Shown: positions 1-8,848 of the stretch, one piece after another
How positions within the stretch are numbered: the first letter of the stretch is position 1
Layout of the letters: each line of letters starts with the position of its first letter
Source: Halorussus ruber
GTDB taxonomy: Archaea; Halobacteriota; Halobacteria; Halobacteriales; Haladaptataceae
Assembly: GCF_004765785.1 (NCBI RefSeq)
Contig: NZ_SBIT01000017.1
Location: 27,633-91,632, forward strand
Length of the DNA: 64,000 nucleotides
Reading direction: 5' to 3'
Program-made: the position numbers and the translations under genes
The notes under the pieces: model-generated
Seen by the model: the letters and a program-made list of their open reading frames with translations, nothing else
Databases searched by the model: none
What the model was told of the DNA's origin: nothing

Positions 1-1
1 C

Positions 2-2851
2 AAGTACTATCTGGTGGAACCCTACTGCACGCCCATCGAGGAGGACCTGCGAGACTTCCTGACCAAGAAGCTCCGGTCGGCAATCAAGTACTCCAGCGAC
101 GAGGTGGTCGTGGAGGCCGAAGAGGAGGAACGCGAGGAGGTCATCGAGCGCGAGACCCTCGAACTGCTCGCGCGCTACGACCTCTACGCCGAGAACGACG
201 GCGAGCGCGCCGACCAGATGAGAGACCTCCTCGAACGCTACGACGAGACCAGAGACGCGGTCTCGGCCTACGTCGAGCGCCTCCGCGAGGAGACCAACGA
301 GGCGTTCGAACCCATCCGCGAGGCCCTCGAAAGCCAGCGAGGCGGGGAGGGCGACGAAGCGGGTGCCGAAGTCGAGGCAATCGAGGACGACGCTGAAGAG
401 GACGAGGAAGACGACGCTGAGGCCGACGAGGAGGCCGAAATCGACGCCGAACCGTCGCCCGAGGCCGACCCCGAAAACGATAAAGTCGCCGCGGACGGAG
501 GTGCGGTCGAAGACGACAGCGAAGCCGAGGCGGAACCGGCCTCGCCGGAAAGTCCCGACTCGCCCGAAGGGCCAGATGCCGCGGGCGACGAGTCAGCCGA
601 CCTGCCCGCGACGACCGACGAGAGCGAGACGGGAGAAGCTGACGACCTCCCGGCGACGACCGACGAGGAGGCCGACCGCGGACCCCGCATCCGACTCGAC
701 GAGTACCTCGACCTCGACTTCGAGGCCGAGGGGAGCCTGCGCGAGCAGGTCCGGGCCGCCTTCGAGGCCAAAATCGAGGAACTGGAACCCGACGAGTCGG
801 GCGGCCTCGACGGCATCATGGTCCGGCCCGAACCGGTCCTCATCGAGGAGGACAACGAGGACCTCTCGGAGTATCAGACCGAGAAACTCCTCTACTACCT
901 GAAACGGGACTTCACGGGTTACGAGCGCATCGACGGCATCAAACACGACATCAACGTCGAGGACATCTCCTGCGACGGCTACAACTCGCCCGTCTTCGTC
1001 TACCACACCGACTACGAGCAGGTCATCAGCAACGTCTACCACGGCGAGTCCGAGTTGGACGACTTCGTGGTCAAGATGGCCCAGCGGTCGGGCAAGGGCA
1101 TCTCGAAGCGCCAACCGCAGGTCGACGCCACCCTGCCGGACGGCTCTCGCGCCCAGCTCACCCTCGGCCGGGAGGTCTCCGACCACGGGACCAACTACAC
1201 CATCCGGCAGTTCAAGGACGTGCCGTTCACGCCCATCGACCTCGTGAACTGGAACACCTTCTCGCTGGAGGAGATGGCGTTCATGTGGCTCGCCATCGAG
1301 AACCACAAGTCGCTCATCTTCGCCGGCGGTACCGCGTCCGGGAAGACGACCAGCCTGAACGCGGTGTCGCTGTTCATCCCGAGTAACTCCAAAATCGTCT
1401 CCATCGAGGACACCCGCGAGGTCGAGTTGCCCCAGCGCAACTGGATTGCCTCGGTCACGCGGCCCTCCTTCTCCGACGACGACAAGGGCGACGTGGACGA
1501 GTTCGACCTGCTGGAGGCCGCCCTCCGCCAGCGCCCCGACTACATCGTGATGGGCGAGATTCGGGGCGAGGAGGGTCGCACCCTCTTCCAGGTCATGTCC
1601 ACGGGCCACACCACCTACACCACCTTCCACGCCGACACGGTCGGCGAGGTCCTCAAGCGATTCACGACCGAACCCATCAACGTCTCCAAGACCCTGTTCA
1701 CCGCGCTCGACTTGGTCTCCATCCAGACCCAGACCCGAGTGCAGGGGAGCAAGGTCCGCCGGAACAAGTCCTTGACGGAAATCAACGAGTACAACGCCGA
1801 GAACGACGAAATCAACGTCCAAGACATCTTCCAGTGGCGCGCGGAGGACGACGAGTTCATGCGCCTCTCGGGGTCGAACACGATGGACGAAATCATGTTC
1901 GACCGCGGGTGGGACCGCGACCAACTGGAGCGGGAAATCTTGAAGCGCCGGGTCATCCTCGCGTACCTCATCAAGAACGGTCTCAACAAGTACGCGCAGG
2001 TCGCCGCCACCGTGCAGGCGTTCATCAACGACCCCGACACCATCCTGACGCTGGTGGCCAACGAGAAACTGGAAGAAAGCCTGCAGGACCTCCGAGAGAT
2101 GGAGAGCGTCCAAATCAACGTCGACCCCAAGAAAGAGGAGATGGTGCCCCGACCCGACCCCGGCGAGGAGACCTACGAACTCGCCAAGGGCATCCTCGCG
2201 GAGGCCGAGGACCGATTGCTGGACGACTACCGCGGCGCGGACGCCGACGTGGAGGGACTGGCGGTCGCGCTGGCCGAGTCCGCCGAACCCACCGACGCGC
2301 CCGCCGAAATCGAGGCCGACCCCGGCGCGGGCGACCAACCCGACGCGCCCTTCGGCGGCGACATCCTCGACTCCGAGAGCGTCGGCGGCGAGGGTCTCGG
2401 CGGCGAAGACCTCGACGGCGAAAGTGGTGGCGGCGCGGACCTCGAAGGCGAGGGCCGCGGCGACACCGCCGACGAGAGTGGCACCGAGCGCGGACGGGTC
2501 CAAGACACCGAGTCGGTCGGTCCGGAGGACAGCGTCCGCAACCCCAACGACGCCGGGGAACTGGGTAGCTTCCCCGAGAGCTACAACGAGAGTGCCGAGG
2601 AGACCGACGGAGACGACGAGCTAGGTAACCTCGCCGAGGACCTCGTGCCGGAGGACGAGTCCGAGGGTGTCGACCCCGAGGGCGTCGAACCGGGGAGCGT
2701 CGAGACCGACCCCGAGAGCGACGACGGGGGCGACTCGTTCGGTGACTTCGAGGCCGCCTTCGACGCGGACGATGGCGGCGACGAGCGCGGAGACGACGGC
2801 CGCGAGGACGACCGGTTCGGAGACGCCGACAGCGAGGAGGACGCAACATGA
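2..2851 (+). CDS. pilB: Type IV pilus/type II secretion ATPase, PilB family (5' partial)
   Basis: Hexameric motor ATPase that would power assembly of the pilins encoded downstream. The reading frame is open to the left edge, and the residues before the first possible start (KYYLVEPY) look like the conserved family lead-in, so the gene is cut by the window. Counting from base 2, Walker A (GGTASGKT) is near residues 442-449, an Asp box (SIEDTREVELPQ) near 467, Walker B (YIVMGEIRGEE) near 515 and a His box (TGHTTYTTFHAD) near 535. Two very acidic low-complexity stretches are added, at about residues 110-230 and 730-949; the first holds two copies of DLPATTDE. Such acidic tails are common in haloarchaeal PilB3-type proteins. 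The stop overlaps the next start as ATGA, so it is translationally coupled to pilC. Confidence 0.93.
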   Translation, partial: KYYLVEPYCTPIEEDLRDFLTKKLRSAIKYSSDEVVVEAEEEEREEVIERETLELLARYDLYAENDGERADQMRDLLERYDETRDAVSAYVERLREETNEAFEPIREALESQRGGEGDEAGAEVEAIEDDAEEDEEDDAEADEEAEIDAEPSPEADPENDKVAADGGAVEDDSEAEAEPASPESPDSPEGPDAAGDESADLPATTDESETGEADDLPATTDEEADRGPRIRLDEYLDLDFEAEGSLREQVRAAFEAKIEELEPDESGGLDGIMVRPEPVLIEEDNEDLSEYQTEKLLYYLKRDFTGYERIDGIKHDINVEDISCDGYNSPVFVYHTDYEQVISNVYHGESELDDFVVKMAQRSGKGISKRQPQVDATLPDGSRAQLTLGREVSDHGTNYTIRQFKDVPFTPIDLVNWNTFSLEEMAFMWLAIENHKSLIFAGGTASGKTTSLNAVSLFIPSNSKIVSIEDTREVELPQRNWIASVTRPSFSDDDKGDVDEFDLLEAALRQRPDYIVMGEIRGEEGRTLFQVMSTGHTTYTTFHADTVGEVLKRFTTEPINVSKTLFTALDLVSIQTQTRVQGSKVRRNKSLTEINEYNAENDEINVQDIFQWRAEDDEFMRLSGSNTMDEIMFDRGWDRDQLEREILKRRVILAYLIKNGLNKYAQVAATVQAFINDPDTILTLVANEKLEESLQDLREMESVQINVDPKKEEMVPRPDPGEETYELAKGILAEAEDRLLDDYRGADADVEGLAVALAESAEPTDAPAEIEADPGAGDQPDAPFGGDILDSESVGGEGLGGEDLDGESGGGADLEGEGRGDTADESGTERGRVQDTESVGPEDSVRNPNDAGELGSFPESYNESAEETDGDDELGNLAEDLVPEDESEGVDPEGVEPGSVETDPESDDGGDSFGDFEAAFDADDGGDERGDDGREDDRFGDADSEEDAT

Positions 2852-4872
2852 GCCACGGGAACGCCGGAAACCCCGAGCGGTCGGCCGACTCGCTGGCCGA
2901 CGTGTTCTATCCCCTGTTCGACTATCTCTTCGACGAGGACGGCGACTTCGTGGACGACGTGGAAACCAAACTCGCCGAGGCCCGGATGCCCGACACCGTG
3001 GAACTGTACCTCTCGCGGGGGCTGGCAATCGGCGTGCTGGCGGGCGTCCTCCTCTGGTTGGTCGGCCTGTTCGTGGGCTACGCCCTGTTCGTGACGGGCA
3101 TCGTGGAGGTCGGCGTCCTCATCGGCGTCCCGGTGCCCAACGACACGGTGCTTCGCATCATCGAGTTACTGAAGGTCCCGGCGCTGGTGGTGGCCAGCGG
3201 CTTCGTCTTCGGCGCAATCGGGTTCGCCGTCGGCTTCGGCGTCATCGTCGCCATCCCCTACATGCGGGCCAGCGAGAGGGAGCGGGAAATCAACATGCTC
3301 CTGCCCGACGCCATCTCGTTCATGTACGCCCTCTCCATCGGGGGCCTGAACCAGTTGGAGATTCTCGAAGCGATGGCGAAGGCCGACGACACCTACGGCG
3401 AGGTCGCCCGCGAGTTCCAGTCCATCGTCCAAGAGACCGAGTACTTCGACACCGACTACCGGACCGCGATTCGCAAGCGGTCGCTGGAGACGCCCAGCGA
3501 CGAGTTGGGTCAGTTTCTGACGGACATGCTCTCCATCGTCAACTCCGGGGGCGACATGAGCGACTTCCTGGACGACAAGAAGGACAAGCACATGCGCACC
3601 GCCAAGCAGGAACAGGAGATGACCTTGGAGACGCTGGAGCTGTTCGGCGAGATGTACATGACCCTGTCTCTGTTTCCGCTCCTGCTCATCATCATCCTCG
3701 TCATCATGTCGATGCTCGGGCAGGCCAAGCAGTCGATGCTCTACGCGACGGTCTACGGGCTGATTCCCCTGACCGGGGTGGGCTTCCTCGTGCTGGTCTC
3801 GACGGTCAAGCAGGACGACCCCGGCGACGGCTACCTGAATCCGTCTGACGGGGGCGACCGCCTCGAAGCCACGACCGGCGCGGGCCTGCTCCACCTCGGC
3901 CTCATCGAGAAGTACGTCGGCGAGTTCTCGGTCTTCGACCGCATCAAGAGCCGGGAGGGGACCTACGAGACCATCGAACTGCTCAAGCAACCGCACGTCT
4001 TCTTCCGCGAACGCCCGCTTTTCATCCTCGGGCTGACCGTTCCGGCCTCGCTGGTGCTGGTCGGCAACGCGGTCTGGTCCGGCGCGGCACCCCGGACGTT
4101 CGACGGGATGGTCGCCCAACCCATCTGGGGGACGTTCATCTACGTCTACGTCCCGGTGTACGTCAACTTCCTGCCGCTGTCGATTTTCCACCTCTGGAAC
4201 GTCCGGTCTCGGAAGGCGGTCATCGACAAGCTCTCGGACAACCTCCGGAAGCTCTCGTCGGCCAACGACACCGGCCTGACCCTGCTGGAGTCCATCCGGA
4301 CGGTCGCAGACACCTCCTCCGGAAAGCTGGCCGACGAGTTCGACGTGATTCACGCCAAGGTCGAGTACGGGATGAGTCTCAAAGCCGCGCTCATCGAGTT
4401 CAACAACCGGTATCACATCCCGCGGTTGGCTCGGACCGTCAAGCTGGTCTCGAAGGCCCAAGAGGCCTCCAGCCAGATTACGGCGGTCCTCTCGACCGCG
4501 GCCCAAGCCAGCGAGAATCAGGACGACATCGCCCGCGAGCGCCGGTCGCGCTCCCGGATGCAGGTCGTCATCATCATCATGACCTACCTCACGCTGTTGG
4601 CGGTGATGGCGATTCTGAAGGTGAAGTTCCTCGACGTGATGGCCGGGCTATCGAGTCAGGCGTCGTCGTCCGGCGGCGGGGCCGGGGCGTCCCAGTTCGC
4701 TGGCGGCATCGACACCAACCTGCTGGCGATGCTGTTCTTCCACGCCGTGACCCTGCAGGCCATCCTGTCGGGGTTCATCGCGGGCTACATCCGCGACGCG
4801 TCGCTGCTGTCGGGCGTGAAGTTCGCGGTCGTCCTGCCGACCGTCGCGCTGATCGTGTTCATCTTCATCTAA
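2848..4872 (+). CDS. pilC: Type IV pilus membrane platform protein, PilC/TadC (T2SSF) family
   Basis: Integral membrane platform that partners with the upstream ATPase. The 674-residue protein has the haloarchaeal double layout: a first T2SSF domain at about residues 150-250 followed by membrane segments around 265-310, and a second T2SSF domain at about 455-560 with membrane segments at 570-590 and near the C terminus. Two further hydrophobic segments lie at about 50-80 and 110-140. It overlaps pilB by four bases and is followed after two bases by the first pilin-like gene, which argues for a single operon. The family assignment is firm; whether it builds adhesion pili or another pilus type cannot be read from the sequence. 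Confidence 0.93.
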   Translation: MSHGNAGNPERSADSLADVFYPLFDYLFDEDGDFVDDVETKLAEARMPDTVELYLSRGLAIGVLAGVLLWLVGLFVGYALFVTGIVEVGVLIGVPVPNDTVLRIIELLKVPALVVASGFVFGAIGFAVGFGVIVAIPYMRASEREREINMLLPDAISFMYALSIGGLNQLEILEAMAKADDTYGEVAREFQSIVQETEYFDTDYRTAIRKRSLETPSDELGQFLTDMLSIVNSGGDMSDFLDDKKDKHMRTAKQEQEMTLETLELFGEMYMTLSLFPLLLIIILVIMSMLGQAKQSMLYATVYGLIPLTGVGFLVLVSTVKQDDPGDGYLNPSDGGDRLEATTGAGLLHLGLIEKYVGEFSVFDRIKSREGTYETIELLKQPHVFFRERPLFILGLTVPASLVLVGNAVWSGAAPRTFDGMVAQPIWGTFIYVYVPVYVNFLPLSIFHLWNVRSRKAVIDKLSDNLRKLSSANDTGLTLLESIRTVADTSSGKLADEFDVIHAKVEYGMSLKAALIEFNNRYHIPRLARTVKLVSKAQEASSQITAVLSTAAQASENQDDIARERRSRSRMQVVIIIMTYLTLLAVMAILKVKFLDVMAGLSSQASSSGGGAGASQFAGGIDTNLLAMLFFHAVTLQAILSGFIAGYIRDASLLSGVKFAVVLPTVALIVFIFI

Positions 4873-4874
4873 CC

Positions 4875-5435
4875 ATGCGCGCACAAACGACACTCGACTT
4901 CGCCATCGGGATGAGCGTCTTCCTGCTCACGGTCGCGTTCGTCGTCAGCTTCCTCCCCGGGATGTTCCAACCCTTCGAGGCGGGCGGCGGCGACGAAATC
5001 GTCGCGGCCGACCGGGTCGCCAACCAACTCAGCCGCAGTCTACTGGTCCGCGGCCCAGAGCCGTTTATGCTCGACGATTCCTGCACCTCGCAGTTCTTCG
5101 CGCTCGCCGGGTCGCCCACCGAGTCGTCGCCGCCCGACTGCCGATTCGAGGGGACGACGCTACAGGAACGGCTCGGACTCGCTGACGACGCCGACGTCAA
5201 CGTCCAACTCGTCGGCGAGGACGCCGACGGCGACGGCGACCCCGACCTGCTCTGTTCCGACGGGGACGCCGACGGTGACGGCAACATCGTCATCGACGAG
5301 GAGGGCGACCAGTCGTGCGCCACCACGTTCGAGGCGGGCGAGACGCCGCCCGACGAGTCCGGGTCGGTCGTGGTCACCCGTCGAGTGGTCTCGATACAGC
5401 ACCGCGAGGCGACGCTCCTCGTGAGGATGTGGTAG
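4875..5435 (+). CDS. Pilin-like protein of the pilBC operon
   Basis: A 186-residue exported protein starting RAQTTLDFAIGMSVFLLTVA, which is a class III (type IV pilin-like) signal: a short basic head, a Gln-Thr junction suited to prepilin peptidase, then a 20-residue hydrophobic helix. The rest is acidic and has several Asp-rich DxDGDGDxD runs around residues 115-135 that resemble calcium-binding loops, plus four to five cysteines that could pair outside the cell. It lies two bases after pilC and two bases before the next pilin-like gene. This gene order is typical of haloarchaeal pilBC operons, where the small proteins are named only as DUF families. Its place in the fibre is unknown. Confidence 0.85.
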   Translation: MRAQTTLDFAIGMSVFLLTVAFVVSFLPGMFQPFEAGGGDEIVAADRVANQLSRSLLVRGPEPFMLDDSCTSQFFALAGSPTESSPPDCRFEGTTLQERLGLADDADVNVQLVGEDADGDGDPDLLCSDGDADGDGNIVIDEEGDQSCATTFEAGETPPDESGSVVVTRRVVSIQHREATLLVRMW

Positions 5436-5437
5436 CG

Positions 5438-6046
5438 ATGCGGGCACAGGCACACACCCTCGAAGGCGTCGTCGCCGGACTCCTGCTCGTCAGCGCGCTC
5501 GTCTTCGCGTATCAGGTGACGGCCGTGACGCCGCTGTCGGGCAGTACGTCGAGCCAGCACATCGAGAACCAACAGCGAGCGACCGCCGAGGGCGCGCTCC
5601 AGACCACCGCCGAGTCGGGCGCGCTCAAGCGGGCGCTCCTCTTCTGGGACTCGGCGAACAAGAAGTTCCACGGCGCGGACAACGGCCAGCACTACACGAA
5701 CACGCAGGACCCGCCCAATCGGTTCCTCGCCGCGATGGGGCGGACGTTCGCCGACCGCGGTATCGCGCTCAACGTCCACGTCGTCTACACCGACACGGGC
5801 GGCACCCGGCGGAGCCAGCAGTTGGTCTACCGGGGCGAACCCAGCGACAACGCGGCGACGGCGACGACGACGCTCACGCTGTACGACAGCGACGTTCTCT
5901 ACGCCGACCCGGACGGCGACGACGTGGCCGACCCGACGGGCACCGAAATCGGGGACGACCCCAACGCCTTCTACGTCCCCGACGCGGGGTCGAGCAGTAG
6001 CGTCTACAACGTCGTCGTGGTGGAGGTGACGGTATGGCGTCAGTAG
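5438..6046 (+). CDS. Pilin-like protein of the pilBC operon (DUF7288-like)
   Basis: A 202-residue protein. The ATG at 5438 is preferred over longer upstream in-frame starts because it puts the hydrophobic helix (TLEGVVAGLLLVSALVFAY) right at the N terminus after MRAQAH, the same layout as the gene before it, and because it starts two bases after that gene's stop. The mature part is an extracellular-type domain rich in Asp, Thr and Tyr, with a DPDGDDVADPTG loop near residue 160. The C-terminal strand VVVVEVTVW is typical of this family in haloarchaeal pilBC operons. It is probably a minor pilin or pilus accessory protein. Confidence 0.83.
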   Translation: MRAQAHTLEGVVAGLLLVSALVFAYQVTAVTPLSGSTSSQHIENQQRATAEGALQTTAESGALKRALLFWDSANKKFHGADNGQHYTNTQDPPNRFLAAMGRTFADRGIALNVHVVYTDTGGTRRSQQLVYRGEPSDNAATATTTLTLYDSDVLYADPDGDDVADPTGTEIGDDPNAFYVPDAGSSSSVYNVVVVEVTVWRQ

Positions 6047-6099
6047 ACGAGTTAGTCGAGTGCGTTCGGCGGGAAACGAATAAAGAAGATTCTAAAACG

Positions 6100-7494
6100 A
6101 TGAAAAATATGTCTCAAACGAAGCGTGACCGCGGCCAACTCGTCCTCGTCGGCGCGCTCACGCTCGCGGTCTCGCTGGTCGTGCTGGCGGTCGTCCTCAA
6201 CTCCGCCATCTACACCGAGAATCTGGCGAGTCGGAGCAGCGAGGCCGGGACCAGCGCGGCGGTGGACGCCCGCGAGAGCGTCCGCGACGGCGTCGGCGGC
6301 GTGACTGACCACGTGAACAGGAACCACGCCGGAGCGGACTACACCGAGCTGGCCGACACTCACCTCCCGGCCGCGCTGGCCGAGTGGCGACCGTTGGTGG
6401 TCCGCCAGCAGGTCGTCTCGGGACGGACGCTCCGGGTCGCGCGCGTCGACAACACCGAGGGTACCAGAATCGCCGACGAGAGCGCCGGAGAGTTCCGTCC
6501 TCAGACTTCGGGTGCCAATCCCCTCGGCTACGGCGACCCGAATTGGCTGGTCGCGGATTCGGTCGAGGTCCGGAACTTCCTCCTCGGCCAGATTTCGGCC
6601 TCGGACCTGACCAGCGCGAGCGCGCCCTTCGACCCCGAGGACGCGGGCACCTTCTTCGTGGAGGTCCGCGAGCGAGGCGGGTCCGAGGAGTGGCAGGTCG
6701 CGCTCTACGAGGACGGCGGGAGCGTCGGCGTGCTGGTCTGGGACGAGGACCCCGCCGAGGCCGACGAGGAGGCCATCGGGTCCTGTCAGACCCCCGGTCC
6801 CGCGACGGTGGACCTCACCGGGGCCTCGCTCGGCGGCGAGTCCTGCGAGGCGCTCTCGTTCTTCGAGGAGGCCCAAAGTCCGCTCGACATCTACTACGTC
6901 AACGGCGACGACGCGGTCGGCACCTACGAACTCGTCGTGGACCGGGCCGGACACGCGACCAGCGACGCGCTCAAGAACCGCGTCGATGCGGAGAACTACG
7001 GCCGCCACTGCGACGGCCCGACCTACGCCGACAGTCCAAGCAACGACCCCTACGCCGCGGCGGCGGTCTACTCGACCACCGTGGACTTCCGGTTCGCCAG
7101 CGAGTCGGTCACCTACGAGACCGAGGTTCGGGCCGCGAACGGCGAACCAGGACCTGCACCGAAGCATCCGCGCGTCACCGGCCTGAGCGTGACGGACAAC
7201 AGCGACCCCGACGGCGACGCCTCCTTCGCCGTGAACTGGGAAGTTGCCGACCCGAACGCCGACCTCGACAGCGTGACCGTCGAGTTGCGCCAGGGCGGGT
7301 CCCCGGTTGACGCCCCGCCCTCGGTCAGCGTCGGCGGCGCGAGCGATTCGGGGTCTGTCACGCTCTCGGACTCGAACGGCGGGGGCGGAACCTACACCGT
7401 CGTCGTCACGGTGACCGACGACGCGGGCCACTCGCGCACCGACGCCGAGACACACGCCGCTGACGGCGACGGCGGAACGGGGTGTCCGCCGTGA
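6100..7494 (+). CDS. Pilin-like protein with C-terminal PKD-type domain (DUF7261-like)
   Basis: A 464-residue exported protein. The N terminus (RGQLVLVGALTLAVSLVVLA) is a pilin-type helix followed by NSAIYTENLASR, a hallmark stretch of a haloarchaeal pilus-operon family. The start is ATG 6100 or ATG 6109; an in-frame ATG at 6034 would add 22 polar residues ahead of the helix and overlap the previous gene, which is less likely. Residues 385-460 form a PKD or fibronectin-like beta-sandwich (VTDNSDPDGD, then SGSVTLSDSNGGGGTYTVVV). This extra domain is not part of the core family and could present an adhesive or spacer module on the surface. A GTGA overlap couples it to the next gene. Confidence 0.83.
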   Translation: MKNMSQTKRDRGQLVLVGALTLAVSLVVLAVVLNSAIYTENLASRSSEAGTSAAVDARESVRDGVGGVTDHVNRNHAGADYTELADTHLPAALAEWRPLVVRQQVVSGRTLRVARVDNTEGTRIADESAGEFRPQTSGANPLGYGDPNWLVADSVEVRNFLLGQISASDLTSASAPFDPEDAGTFFVEVRERGGSEEWQVALYEDGGSVGVLVWDEDPAEADEEAIGSCQTPGPATVDLTGASLGGESCEALSFFEEAQSPLDIYYVNGDDAVGTYELVVDRAGHATSDALKNRVDAENYGRHCDGPTYADSPSNDPYAAAAVYSTTVDFRFASESVTYETEVRAANGEPGPAPKHPRVTGLSVTDNSDPDGDASFAVNWEVADPNADLDSVTVELRQGGSPVDAPPSVSVGGASDSGSVTLSDSNGGGGTYTVVVTVTDDAGHSRTDAETHAADGDGGTGCPP

Positions 7495-7991
7495 GCCGGA
7501 ATCGCCTTCCGGACCGGTTCCGCCGGGACGACCGCGGCGTCTCGACCACGCTCGGCTACATCCTGAACCTCTCGGTGGCGACGCTGGTCATCACCGGTCT
7601 CCTCGTGGCTGGCGGCGACATGGTGGCCGACCAGCGCGAGCAGACGACTCGCTCGGAACTCCGAGTTATCGGCCAGCAACTCGCCGCGGACCTCGTGGCG
7701 GCCGACGAACTCGCCGCGACGATGGGCGGCGACGGCGACGACACGCTCGAAATCGAGCGCCAACTCCCCCGAGAGGTCGCGGGCCGGACCTACAGCATCG
7801 AGCTACGCAATCCCGGCTCGGACCAGCCGTACCTCCGCCTGTCGGCGACCGGGACCGACATCAGCGTCAGGGTCGAACTCACGCTGGAGACGCCGGTGGT
7901 CGAGTCGTCGGTGAACGGCGAGCAGATTCTGATTCGGTACGCGAACCCGGACGGCGACTCGACTTACGAGTTGGAGGTGAAGAATGCGTAA
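7491..7991 (+). CDS. Pilin-like protein of the pilBC operon (DUF7266-like)
   Basis: A 166-residue protein with the N-terminal pattern DDRGVSTTLGYILNLSVATL, in which a basic-Gly junction precedes a hydrophobic helix as in archaeal type IV pilins. I chose GTG 7491 because it overlaps the previous stop as GTGA; GTG 7482 is also in frame. The mature part is short and acidic and ends in beta-strand-like sequence (STYELEVKNA). The stop overlaps the next start by eight bases. It is small enough to be a minor pilin. Family membership rests on the N-terminal signature and the operon position. Confidence 0.82.
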   Translation: MSRNRLPDRFRRDDRGVSTTLGYILNLSVATLVITGLLVAGGDMVADQREQTTRSELRVIGQQLAADLVAADELAATMGGDGDDTLEIERQLPREVAGRTYSIELRNPGSDQPYLRLSATGTDISVRVELTLETPVVESSVNGEQILIRYANPDGDSTYELEVKNA

Positions 7992-8847
7992 GCGAATCGC
8001 GGCGTCCGACCGGGGCGTCAGCGACGTCATCGGGTTCGTGCTGATATTCGCGCTCATCACGTCCACGGTGGCAATCGTCTACACCTTCGGGTTCTCCGGG
8101 CTTCAGGACGCCCGACAGCAGGAGCGCATCTCGAACGCCGAGCGCGTCTTCGACATCTTGGCCGACAACGTCGGCGACCTCCAGCACCGGGGCGCACCCA
8201 GTCGCGCGACCGAAATCAAGCTCTCGGAGGCCTCGCTGGGCTACGACGACGAGACCGCGGTGACAGTCGAGGTCACCAACGCTCCCTCGACGCCCCGATT
8301 CAGCACGAACATCGACCCCGTCGTCTACTCGCCGACCGGCTCGCGGGTCCAGTTGGTCTACGAGAACGGGGCCGTCCTCCGCGAGCGACGGGGGACCGGC
8401 GGCGTCCTCCTCGAACGACCGGGGTCGGTGTTCCGGAAAGACGGAGACACCAAGACCGCCGTGATTCCGTTCGTCCAGACCCGCAAGGCCGGGAGTCCGG
8501 GCGTCGGCGGCTCCACGACGGTCCGGATTCGCACGGAACTGACCGGCTCGGAGGTCCTCGGCGCGCTCGCCACTCCCTCCGACGCCACGGCCGACCCCGA
8601 CGGAGACGGGACCGACGAGGCCGACCCCGACCCCGACGGCGACGGGCAAGACGAGTACGAGATAACCTACACCATCGAGACCTCCGAGACGCGCGCGCCG
8701 CTCTGGGAGCAAGCCCTCGAAGAACGAATCCCCGACGCGTGGAACGCCGACGCCTGTGAGGTGCCCTCGGACGGGACGGTCACTTGCACCCTCAGCGTCG
8801 AGCGCCTCTACGTGACCGTGGCGCGAGTAGACGTGTCGTTCAGCTGA
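7984..8847 (+). CDS. Pilin-like protein of the pilBC operon (DUF7289-like)
   Basis: A 287-residue protein starting MRKRIAASDRGVSDVIGFVL, a class III signal and hydrophobic helix that extends to about residue 38. A predicted helical neck follows (SGLQDARQQERISNAERVFD) and then a beta-rich acidic domain with an Asp-rich DPDGDGTDEADPDPDGDG stretch near residues 203-220. Cysteines occur near the C terminus. It is the last gene on the plus strand of the pilus operon and converges with a larger gene of similar architecture only one base away, so the two transcripts must terminate across each other. The family label is from N-terminal pattern and context. Confidence 0.84.
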   Translation: MRKRIAASDRGVSDVIGFVLIFALITSTVAIVYTFGFSGLQDARQQERISNAERVFDILADNVGDLQHRGAPSRATEIKLSEASLGYDDETAVTVEVTNAPSTPRFSTNIDPVVYSPTGSRVQLVYENGAVLRERRGTGGVLLERPGSVFRKDGDTKTAVIPFVQTRKAGSPGVGGSTTVRIRTELTGSEVLGALATPSDATADPDGDGTDEADPDPDGDGQDEYEITYTIETSETRAPLWEQALEERIPDAWNADACEVPSDGTVTCTLSVERLYVTVARVDVSFS

Positions 8848-8848
8848 T

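Noticed and set aside
593..2503. A 636-codon open frame opposite pilB
   Set aside because: Antisense shadow of a strongly conserved ATPase; no independent protein features.
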